Below are positions 1-4,963 of a stretch of 9,317 bases of DNA, one piece after another (position 1 is the stretch's first letter; every line of letters starts with the position of its first letter). The stretch lies in assembly GCA_964490085.1 (NCBI GenBank), contig CAZBAO010000060.1, positions 1-9,317 of the forward strand, written 5' to 3'. Below the pieces are notes generated by a model that was given only the letters and a program-made list of their open reading frames with translations, did no database searches and was not told where the DNA came from. Source of the DNA: RGIG3009 sp964490085 (lineage in GTDB: Bacteria; Bacillota; Clostridia; Oscillospirales; Acutalibacteraceae). Position numbers and translations under genes: made by a program.

Positions 1-302
1 TCTTCGTAGTGAACGCAGTCAACACATTTCTTTTTTACAACCTGTTCAAGACGAACATCATAATCCAAACGACAAAGAACTGTTACTTCCGCTTCTGTAA
101 TTTTCTCCATAGTGGCAATATTAACATAAACCTCTTTGGTTTCTTCGCCAATAAAATACGGAAAGGCACAATTTTCAGTTTCAAATCTCGTTAATTTAAT
201 AAAAGAATTGTAATTATCATTTACGTATTGAATGAAATCATCAATGCAAAGAATATTTTGAGGATAGTAATAATAATCGTAGTCAATTTCAAGAATTTTC
301 AT
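1..302 (-). CDS. Hypothetical protein, AT-rich, N-terminal part only (runs off left edge)
   Basis: The frame is open from an ATG at 302 to the window edge (100 codons, no stop), beginning MKILEIDYDYYYY. It has a ribosome binding site AAAGG 9 nt before the ATG, and a good candidate promoter lies upstream. The visible part is acidic and rich in Tyr, Asp and Glu. It reads through a stretch FPYFIGEETKEVYVN and ends in CVDCVHYEE, a CxxC pair that could be half of a metal site or a disulfide, the other half being outside the window. No signal peptide or membrane segment is visible. I do not recognise the family. Base composition (31% G+C by hand count over 1-300) is far below the genes to the right, which fits acquired DNA next to a tRNA gene. 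That it is a real gene rests on the long open frame, ribosome binding site and promoter. Confidence 0.6.
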   Translation of the reverse strand, partial: MKILEIDYDYYYYPQNILCIDDFIQYVNDNYNSFIKLTRFETENCAFPYFIGEETKEVYVNIATMEKITEAEVTVLCRLDYDVRLEQVVKKKCVDCVHYE

Positions 303-336
303 AATAAATTGCCTTTCGAATATATAGATTTTCCTT

Positions 337-365
337 ATCATAGCATAAAAGCATCAATAAATCAA
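337..365 (-). promoter_or_regulatory. Candidate promoter for the left-edge hypothetical gene
   Basis: On the minus strand TTGATT (365-360), a 17-bp spacer and TATGAT (342-337) match the housekeeping sigma consensus well. Start of transcription would fall near 330, leaving a short leader of about 28 nt before the ATG at 302. The -35 box overlaps the first arm of the first hairpin of the array at 363-377, so the array may have been inserted into, or contributes to, this promoter. Confidence 0.5.
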
Positions 366-520
366 TGCGAAGCATTGCCTGTAACCAACACGAAGTGTTG
401 GATGTAATCATTTCGTAGAAATGTATGTAATCAATCCGAAGAAAGAAACATACAAAGCTTACGCTTTGATGACATACCGTTTGCAAGGCAATCGGATTAC
501 ATGCCAATCCTTCGGATTGG
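363..520. repeat. Array of short, sequence-diverse hairpins with constant 7-8 nt linkers
   Basis: Units start at 363, 385, 409, 432, 453, 477 and 504, a period of 21-27 bp. Perfect palindromes are 363-377 (CAATGC-GAA-GCATTG), 385-401 (CCAACAC-GAA-GTGTTGG), 409-423 (CATTTC-GTA-GAAATG), 453-468 (CAAAGC-TTAC-GCTTTG) and 504-520 (CCAATCC-TTC-GGATTGG). The unit at 477-495 (CCGTTTGC-AAG-GCAATCGG) has one mismatch. The unit at 432-452 starts CAATCCGAAG but has lost its right arm. Linkers are cctgtaa, atgtaat, tatgtaat, atgacata and attacatg, mostly versions of ATGTAAT or its complement. Arms differ between units but pair within each unit, so structure rather than sequence is kept. The array lies downstream of the tRNA-Arg terminator and upstream of the left-edge gene. 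No convincing gene crosses it. Function unknown. Confidence 0.85.
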
Positions 521-522
521 AT

Positions 523-554
523 AAAAAAGACAAGTCTTTCGACTTGTCTTTTTT
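523..554 (-). terminator. Rho-independent terminator of tRNA-Arg
   Basis: A perfect inverted repeat AAAAAAGACAAGTC (523-536) / GACTTGTCTTTTTT (541-554) surrounds four bases. Read on the minus strand the loop is GAAA, a GNRA tetraloop, and the 3' arm ends in six T. The first base of the stem is the terminal A of the tRNA's CCA, so there is essentially no trailer between tRNA and terminator. Confidence 0.9.
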
Positions 555-628
555 GGCGCCCCCTGCGCGAATCGAACGCACAACTAACCCTTAGGAGGGG
601 TTTATTATATCCATTTAACTAAGGGGGC
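554..628 (-). tRNA. tRNA-Arg, anticodon CCT
   Basis: The 75-nt gene folds as a complete cloverleaf on the minus strand. The acceptor stem is GCCCCCT/AGGGGGC with all seven pairs, followed by discriminator G and an encoded CCA. The D stem is GTTA/TAAT. The anticodon stem AACCC/GGGTT encloses loop CTCCTAA with CCT at positions 34-36. The variable loop is four bases, and the T arm is GTGCG-TTCGATT-CGCGC with one G-T pair. It decodes the arginine codon AGG. A TTGACA/TATAAT promoter lies directly upstream and a GNRA-loop terminator directly downstream, so it is a stand-alone transcription unit. The 3' half of such genes is a common integration target, and the AT-rich DNA to the left lies on the side where an integrated element would sit. 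Confidence 0.97.
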
Positions 629-646
629 GTATCATTTAACAGGATA

Positions 647-674
647 ATTATACCACCCATTTTTTCTTTGTCAA
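647..674 (-). promoter_or_regulatory. Promoter of tRNA-Arg
   Basis: On the minus strand TTGACA (674-669), a 16-bp spacer and TATAAT (652-647) are perfect matches to both consensus hexamers. The predicted start lies about 10-12 nt before the tRNA 5' end at 628. This is the strongest promoter visible in the window and suits a stable RNA gene. Confidence 0.88.
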
Positions 675-678
675 TTCA

Positions 679-707
679 TTGCTTTTTGAAAATAATGGTG
701 TTATACT
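679..707 (+). promoter_or_regulatory. Promoter of the DUF3048 lipoprotein gene
   Basis: TTGCTT (679-684), a 17-bp spacer and TATACT (702-707) form a plausible housekeeping promoter. A second pairing, TTGAAA (686-691) with TAGTAT (709-714), also has 17-bp spacing and could be used instead. It stands back to back with the tRNA-Arg promoter, the two -35 boxes being only 4 bp apart. Confidence 0.6.
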
Positions 708-747
708 GTAGTATATTGCAGAATCGTGTCAAAGGGAGTTTTGATGT

Positions 748-1791
748 ATGAAAAAAGGAATCTCGCTTTTGTTAGTGCTTGTGTTGCTGTGCGGCCTGAC
801 CGCCTGCGCCGGAACCAACGACGAACCGGCAGCCGATCCGACGACCACAACGGTTACTACACCCGTTTCCGACAAGGGTCTCAACCCGCTGACCGGTGAA
901 AATGATATGACCGGCACCAGCACCCGCCCTGTCGCTGTTATGATCACCAACGAACCGGGCATTATCGGCAAGCAATACGGTATTGACAAGGCTGATTTTT
1001 ATATGGAAACCGAAGCCGAGGGTAGCATTTCCCGCATGATGGCGGTGTTCGCCAGCGCCGACCGCATCCCCGATAAACTGGGCCCAATCCGCAGCGGCCG
1101 CACCCCGTTTATTGCCACCGCTAACGCACTGGGCGCCGTATACGTGTACTCCGGCGCTACCACGTACGTGTTGAACGTCATTAAAAACACTCCGAATTTT
1201 GACTCCATCACCAACACCGACGGTGTGACACTATGGCGCGACTCGTATTTGTCCGCCAACGCGAATGTGAGTTGGAACAACCTTATCACCGGCGGGGACA
1301 AGCTCGTTGCCGGAATGGAAAAGAGAAACATCTCCGACCAAGCGATCAAGAGCATCCCGTTCTCATTCGGCGAAAAAACCGGCGATATCACCGCCAACAC
1401 CGTTCAGCTGAAATCCACCGCCAGCACCAACGTGACCTTCCTGTACGATGCCGAAACCGGTCTGTACGGCAAGAACAACGGCAAAGCCGCTTCCTGCACA
1501 CCGCAGAAATCGCTGGAGGGCAACCAAATCAAGGTTTCCAATATTTTGATTCTTCACGCGGAAAAGTACGTAGAGGCTAAGGACAGCAAATACACCTGGT
1601 ACAACTTCAAGACCGGTGAAGGCACCGGTTATCTCATTTCAAACGGCACCGCCCGTCAGATCAAGTTCAACCGCTCTGAAGACAGCCTGAGTATTATGGA
1701 AACGGACGGCAGCACCGCGCAGTTCGCCACCGGTAAAACCTATATGTTCCTCACGGACAAGACCCTTAGCAACAGTTTGGTTTTTGAATAA
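748..1791 (+). CDS. DUF3048 (YerB-like) lipoprotein
   Basis: The 347-residue protein starts with a lipoprotein signal peptide: KK, a run of Leu/Val, then lipobox LTAC with the lipidated Cys at residue 20, so it should be anchored on the outer face of the membrane. A Thr/Pro-rich linker (about 23-41) leads into the DUF3048 N-terminal domain, with NPLTG at 46-50, RPVAVMITN at 60-68 and LGPIRSGR at 111-118. The C-terminal DUF3048 part contains YTWYNFKTGEGTGYL and the closing TGKTYMFLTD segment. Length matches the family, whose best-known member is Bacillus subtilis YerB. The biochemical role is not established. The ATG at 748 has AAAGGGAG 9 nt upstream; another ATG at 744 is out of frame. It has its own promoter and terminator, so it is probably transcribed alone. 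Confidence 0.92.
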   Translation: MKKGISLLLVLVLLCGLTACAGTNDEPAADPTTTTVTTPVSDKGLNPLTGENDMTGTSTRPVAVMITNEPGIIGKQYGIDKADFYMETEAEGSISRMMAVFASADRIPDKLGPIRSGRTPFIATANALGAVYVYSGATTYVLNVIKNTPNFDSITNTDGVTLWRDSYLSANANVSWNNLITGGDKLVAGMEKRNISDQAIKSIPFSFGEKTGDITANTVQLKSTASTNVTFLYDAETGLYGKNNGKAASCTPQKSLEGNQIKVSNILILHAEKYVEAKDSKYTWYNFKTGEGTGYLISNGTARQIKFNRSEDSLSIMETDGSTAQFATGKTYMFLTDKTLSNSLVFE

Positions 1792-1798
1792 TCAACAT

Positions 1799-1842
1799 AA
1801 AAGCGCGGCGCGCTGCTTAAATGAGCAGCGCGCCGCGCTTTT
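1799..1842. terminator. Bidirectional terminator, 19-bp perfect stem
   Basis: The arms 1799-1817 and 1824-1842 are perfectly complementary, with GC-rich core GCGCGGCGCGCTGC and loop TAAATG. A-rich and T-rich ends on both sides let it stop the lipoprotein transcript (plus) and the mnmG-rsmG-DUF896 transcript (minus), whose last stop codon ends at 1846, only 4 nt away. Confidence 0.92.
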
Positions 1843-1845
1843 GCT

Positions 1846-2052
1846 TTAGTGCTTGATGCCGCGAAGCGGGGTGACGGTGCCGTCCGGCCGTTCAACGGTG
1901 GTGTTATCCAATATCTGCTTCATGTTCGAGCGGAATTCGCGGATATATTCTTCCCGCAACTGCTGCCGTTCTCGTTGTTCCTCAGCGGTCAGCTCACGCT
2001 CACGCGACAAACGCGTCAGTTCGCTGATACGATCCATTTTTCGTTGCTGCAT
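1846..2052 (-). CDS. DUF896 (UPF0291, YnzC-like) small protein
   Basis: The 68-residue protein is highly charged and almost all helical at its start: MDRISELTRLSRERELTAEE and then EQRERQQLREEYIREFRSNM. It closes with a short tail DGTVTPL. This pattern (R-I-x-E-L, L-T-x-E-E, L-R-x-E-Y-x-x-x-F-R) is the DUF896/YnzC signature of Bacillota, and the length is typical. B. subtilis YnzC forms a two-helix hairpin; its cellular role is not firmly known. The gene starts 4 nt after the rsmG stop, with GGGGTG 5 nt before the ATG lying inside the last rsmG codons, so translation is probably coupled. It is the last gene of the operon and ends at the shared terminator. No membrane segment or catalytic motif is visible. 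Confidence 0.88.
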   Translation of the reverse strand: MQQRKMDRISELTRLSRERELTAEEQRERQQLREEYIREFRSNMKQILDNTTVERPDGTVTPLRGIKH

Positions 2053-2056
2053 ACGA

Positions 2057-2791
2057 TCACCCCAACGGTTCTTTGGCTATCTTCGCCGACTGACGCGGAA
2101 ACCGCGGCGGCGTCAAATTCTCTTTATCGATCACAAACAAGCGGCGCCCCTGCTGCTCCACACCGTCGTGCGGCTGACAAGGGAGCATCAGTTCTTTCGC
2201 CGCGGACACCCGCCCGCCGAGCAACTCGACGGCGCGTTTTGCCGCCTGCATCTCCGCATCGCTGTCCGGCCCTTTCATGGCAATAAAGCGCCCGCCCGTT
2301 TTCACAAACGGCAGACAGTATTCCGAGAGCACCGGCATCGCCGCTACCGCGCGTGCGGTCGCGACGTCAAACTGCTCACGCAGTTTCGGATTTCGCCCGC
2401 CTTCCTCAGCGCGGGAATGGATGAGCTGCGCCTGAATACCCAGCGCATCACACACTTCCTTTAAAAAGATCAGCCGTTTATTCAGACTGTCCAACAGCGT
2501 GAGCTGAATATCCTCCCGCATGATGGCAAGCGGGATTCCCGGGAATCCCGCACCCGTTCCGACGTCGATCACAGAAATACCGATTTTTTCAGGTAAAAGC
2601 GTCAACGCGGTCAGGCTGTCTGTAAAATGCTTGAGCACGATATCCTGCGGCTCGGTGATCGCCGTCAGATTCATCCGCTGATTCCACTCGACAAGCAACT
2701 GTGCATAGCGATCAAACTTTTGACAAGCCTCGTCGCTGACCGCAATACCGTACTCCGCCGCATAGGCGCGCAAAAGATCTGTATCAATCAT
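2057..2791 (-). CDS. rsmG: 16S rRNA (guanine527-N7)-methyltransferase RsmG
   Basis: RsmG (GidB) uses S-adenosylmethionine to methylate N7 of G527 in the 530 loop of 16S rRNA; loss gives low-level streptomycin resistance in many bacteria. The protein has the family's N-terminal NLTAI (41-45) and HFTDSL, the SAM-binding loop GTGAGFPG (78-85), the acidic LLDSLNKR segment, and FDVATARAVA (141-150). The start chosen is the ATG at 2791, giving 244 residues. It overlaps the mnmG stop as ATGA (2791-2788), and GGGGG sits 7 nt upstream. An in-frame ATG at 2809 would add six residues (MVGGKH) but would place this ribosome binding site inside the gene. The overlap with mnmG implies coupled translation. 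Function by homology is secure. Confidence 0.97.
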   Translation of the reverse strand: MIDTDLLRAYAAEYGIAVSDEACQKFDRYAQLLVEWNQRMNLTAITEPQDIVLKHFTDSLTALTLLPEKIGISVIDVGTGAGFPGIPLAIMREDIQLTLLDSLNKRLIFLKEVCDALGIQAQLIHSRAEEGGRNPKLREQFDVATARAVAAMPVLSEYCLPFVKTGGRFIAMKGPDSDAEMQAAKRAVELLGGRVSAAKELMLPCQPHDGVEQQGRRLFVIDKENLTPPRFPRQSAKIAKEPLG

Positions 2792-4653
2792 GTGTTTGCC
2801 CCCAACCATACGATCAGCACCGACACGTCCGCCGGACTGACACCGCTGATGCGGGATGCCTGCCCGATACTGCGCGGACGGATCTTGCCAAGCTTTTCTT
2901 GCGCTTCCTTGCGCAGACCGACAATCGTCGTATAATCGACATCCACCGGCAACAAGCGATTTTCCAGCCGCCGCATTTCGTCAATATCCGCCTGCTGGCG
3001 GCGGATATACCCCTCATATTTGATCTCGACCTCGACTTGCTCGCGCACCAACGCATCCAGCGGCGGGCGATCGGTGTCGATTGCCGTCAAATTGTCGTAA
3101 TTCAACTGCGGTCGACGCAACAATTCCTCCAACCGAACACCGCTGACGACCGTCGTGGTACCGTTTTGCACCAGGACGGCATTGAGTTCGGCGGTGGGGG
3201 AGAGAATGGTCTTCCGCAACCGCTCACGCTCCGCCGCCTTTTGCTGCTGACGGCGGCAAAAGCGTTCCCACCTGCCGTCGTCCACCAGCCCGACCGCTCT
3301 GCCGAGCGGCGTTAAGCGTTCATCGGCGTTATCTTGCCGCAAAACGAGGCGATACTCCGATCGCGAGGTCATCATGCGGTAGGGATCCATACACCCCTTG
3401 GTGACCAGATCGTCGATCAGCGTGCCGATATAACTCGACGCGCGATCCAACAGCATCGGCTCGCGCCCCTGCAACTTGAGCGCGGCGTTGACACCGGCAA
3501 CCAAGCCCTGTGCCGCCGCCTCCTCATAGCCGGAGCTGCCGTTAAACTGCCCCGCACCGTAAAGGCCGGGAAATTCCTTGCATTCCAACGTGGCAGACAG
3601 CTGCAACGGATCACAGCAATCGTACTCGATCGCATACGCCGGCCGCATGACCACGACGTTCTCCAAGCCGGGGATGGTATGCAAAAACTTAAGCTGTACG
3701 TCCACCGGCAAGGACGAGGAAAGCCCCTGCAAATACATCTCGTCCGTATGTAACCCGCACGGCTCAATAAAGACCTGATGCCGCTCTTTATCGGCAAAGC
3801 GCACGACCTTATCTTCAAAACTGGGACAATACCGTGGCCCGACACCGCTGATCCTTCCGCCGTACAGCGGCGAGCGATGCAGATTTTCCAAAATGACACG
3901 CTTGGTTTCGGCGGTCGTCCAGGTGATATGGCACGCAACTTGATTTTCCAGTTTCCCTTCCGTTTCAAACGAGAACGGCACCACCGGCTCGTCCCCGAGC
4001 TGCTCCTCGGTTTTGGAAAAATCGATACTGGAACGCAGCACGCGCGCGGGCGTTCCGGTCTTAAACCGACGCAACGACATTCCCATCTCCACCAACGATT
4101 GCGTCAGTTCGGAGGCGGGGAAAAGGCCGTCCGGCCCGCCGTCGTACGATACATCGCCGATAAACAGCGTCCCGCGCAGATAGGTGCCGGTAGCGAGTAT
4201 CACCGCTTTGGCGGTGTACTGCTCCTCTAACCGCGTGGTCAGCAGCCACTCATCGCCAACACGTTCCAGCGCCACGATCTCAGCTTGTTTCAGGATAACG
4301 TTCGGCGTGGTTTCAAGCTTTTGCTTCATATACGCGCCGTACACACGGCGGTCGATCTGTGCGCGCAGGGAATGAACCGCGGGGCCTTTGCCGCGGTTGA
4401 GCATACGGGACTGTAAAAAGGTAGCATCCGCCGCCTTTCCCATTTCACCGCCGAGCGCGTCGATCTCACGAACCAAATGCCCCTTGGCAGTGCCGCCGAT
4501 CGACGGATTACACGGCATATTACCCACCGCATCCAAATTGATGGTGAAGATCGCCGTACGGCATCCGAGCCGCGCCGCCGCCAAAGCGGCTTCAATGCCT
4601 GCGTGCCCCGCGCCGATAACGACAATATCGAATTGTCCTGCCGAAAATTTCAT
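2788..4653 (-). CDS. mnmG: tRNA uridine-5-carboxymethylaminomethyl(34) synthesis enzyme MnmG
   Basis: MnmG (GidA) acts in the cytoplasm with the GTPase MnmE. Using FAD, NADH and a folate methylene donor, it modifies C5 of the wobble uridine in tRNAs reading A/G-ending codons. The 621-residue length is normal. The FAD-binding Rossmann motif GAGHAG is at 14-19, MPCNPSIGG at 46-54 with the conserved Cys48, ATGTYLRG at 154-161, and GPRYCPSFEDK at 272-282 with the second conserved Cys276. The C-terminal helical domain ends in SGVSPADVSVLIVWL. The ATG at 4653 has AGGAG 8 nt upstream and a strong promoter. It is the first gene of the mnmG-rsmG-DUF896 operon. The usual neighbour mnmE is not here; rsmA, transcribed the other way, occupies that side. 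Nothing is missing or broken. Confidence 0.98.
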   Translation of the reverse strand: MKFSAGQFDIVVIGAGHAGIEAALAAARLGCRTAIFTINLDAVGNMPCNPSIGGTAKGHLVREIDALGGEMGKAADATFLQSRMLNRGKGPAVHSLRAQIDRRVYGAYMKQKLETTPNVILKQAEIVALERVGDEWLLTTRLEEQYTAKAVILATGTYLRGTLFIGDVSYDGGPDGLFPASELTQSLVEMGMSLRRFKTGTPARVLRSSIDFSKTEEQLGDEPVVPFSFETEGKLENQVACHITWTTAETKRVILENLHRSPLYGGRISGVGPRYCPSFEDKVVRFADKERHQVFIEPCGLHTDEMYLQGLSSSLPVDVQLKFLHTIPGLENVVVMRPAYAIEYDCCDPLQLSATLECKEFPGLYGAGQFNGSSGYEEAAAQGLVAGVNAALKLQGREPMLLDRASSYIGTLIDDLVTKGCMDPYRMMTSRSEYRLVLRQDNADERLTPLGRAVGLVDDGRWERFCRRQQQKAAERERLRKTILSPTAELNAVLVQNGTTTVVSGVRLEELLRRPQLNYDNLTAIDTDRPPLDALVREQVEVEIKYEGYIRRQQADIDEMRRLENRLLPVDVDYTTIVGLRKEAQEKLGKIRPRSIGQASRISGVSPADVSVLIVWLGANT

Positions 4654-4686
4654 ACCGTTTGCTCCTGAAACCGAGATTCTTCGTCT

Positions 4687-4715
4687 ATTATAACGCCTTT
4701 TTCTTCACTCTTCAA
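4687..4715 (-). promoter_or_regulatory. Promoter of the mnmG-rsmG-DUF896 operon
   Basis: On the minus strand TTGAAG (4715-4710), a 17-bp spacer and TATAAT (4692-4687) form a near-consensus housekeeping promoter. Transcription would start about 27 nt upstream of the mnmG ATG. The first GTGGAAA/TTTCCAC motif of the cluster at 4736-4861 begins 21 bp upstream of the -35 box, so a protein bound there could act on this promoter. Confidence 0.8.
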
Positions 4716-4735
4716 CTATATTTTCTTTCCCCAAA

Positions 4736-4861
4736 CTTTCCACAATGCCTTTATGTGGAAAAGTGGAAAGTTCGGTGGAAAACTTTTTTGCCCTCTGCGC
4801 ACCTTGCCGCACCTTGCCGCATCCCGTCGAACCGGTCACACTTTCCACCGATCCTTCCACA
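4736..4861. promoter_or_regulatory. Cluster of six TTTCCAC/GTGGAAA motifs, DnaA-box-like
   Basis: Within 126 bp the heptamer TTTCCAC occurs at 4737-4743 and 4842-4848 on the plus strand, and as GTGGAAA at 4755-4761, 4763-4769 and 4775-4781; a shorter TTCCAC lies at 4855-4860. About 0.015 exact copies would be expected by chance on both strands. The best match to the DnaA box TTATCCACA is TTTTCCACA (minus, 4762-4754) with one mismatch; the others have two or three. The cluster fills most of the space between divergent mnmG and rsmA. Either weak DnaA sites or the sites of another regulator would fit. Confidence 0.5.
4799..4821. repeat. 10-bp tandem repeat, 2.3 copies
   Basis: GCACCTTGCC is repeated head to tail at 4799-4808 and 4809-4818, followed by a third partial GCA. 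It lies between the two halves of the TTTCCAC cluster. It may be a slippage product or a spacing element; no function can be read from it. Confidence 0.8.
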
Positions 4862-4877
4862 TTTCGCCGCTTTTATA

Positions 4878-4906
4878 TTGAAAACCCGCTTTTTTTATGA
4901 TACCAT
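4878..4906 (+). promoter_or_regulatory. Candidate promoter of rsmA
   Basis: TTGAAA (4878-4883), a 17-bp spacer and TACCAT (4901-4906) with a TG dinucleotide one base upstream (TGATACCAT) make an extended -10 type promoter. The -10 box is weak alone. The predicted start near 4912-4914 falls inside the left arm of the palindrome at 4906-4937. Confidence 0.5.
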
Positions 4907-4937
4907 AGTGTGACAGGACTCAGACCCTGTCACACTA
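4906..4937 (+). promoter_or_regulatory. Palindrome at the rsmA transcription start (operator or leader hairpin)
   Basis: The arms TAGTGTGACAGG (4906-4917) and CCTGTCACACTA (4926-4937) pair perfectly over 12 bp around an 8-base centre. No T run follows, so it is not a terminator. The position, touching the -10 box and covering the predicted start, is that of a repressor operator. If transcription starts upstream of the left arm, it would instead be a stable 5' leader hairpin ending 15 nt before the ribosome binding site. Confidence 0.6.
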
Positions 4938-4963
4938 AGAAAAACTGTGAACGGAGGGTGTTT

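Noticed and set aside
9..194. Plus-strand reading frame of 61 codons in the AT-rich left end
   Set aside because: It is antisense to the minus-strand gene open across 1-302, which has promoter and ribosome binding site. The Asn/Phe-rich peptide looks like an accidental frame.
289..507. Minus-strand reading frame of 72 codons
   Set aside because: It runs through the hairpin array and its peptide reflects the palindromes. It has no good ribosome binding site and overlaps the better-supported frame starting at 302.
363..520. CRISPR array
   Set aside because: Spacing is regular, but the repeated part is a 7-8 base linker and each unit is itself a palindrome with different arms. There is no conserved 23-40 base repeat, the spacers are too short, and no cas gene is visible.
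748..1791. Substrate-binding or penicillin-binding role for the lipoprotein
   Set aside because: No SxxK, SxN or transpeptidase motif and no binding-protein fold signature is visible; the sequence fits DUF3048, whose function is not established.
1853..2464. Plus-strand open frame of 203 codons opposite the DUF896 gene and rsmG
   Set aside because: It is antisense to two well-supported genes, is Arg-rich and has no family resemblance.
2792..2809. Upstream ATG start for rsmG
   Set aside because: It would place the GGGGG ribosome binding site inside the gene, while the ATG at 2791 forms the common ATGA overlap with mnmG.
4910..4963. Upstream in-frame start for rsmA
   Set aside because: The extra 18 residues lie in the leader palindrome and have no ribosome binding site, whereas 4964 has GGAGGG and gives the usual protein length.
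4654..4963. Riboswitch, T-box or sRNA in the mnmG-rsmA control region
   Set aside because: I could not find a T-box sequence or a recognisable riboswitch core. The structure present is explained by promoters, short repeats and one simple dyad.
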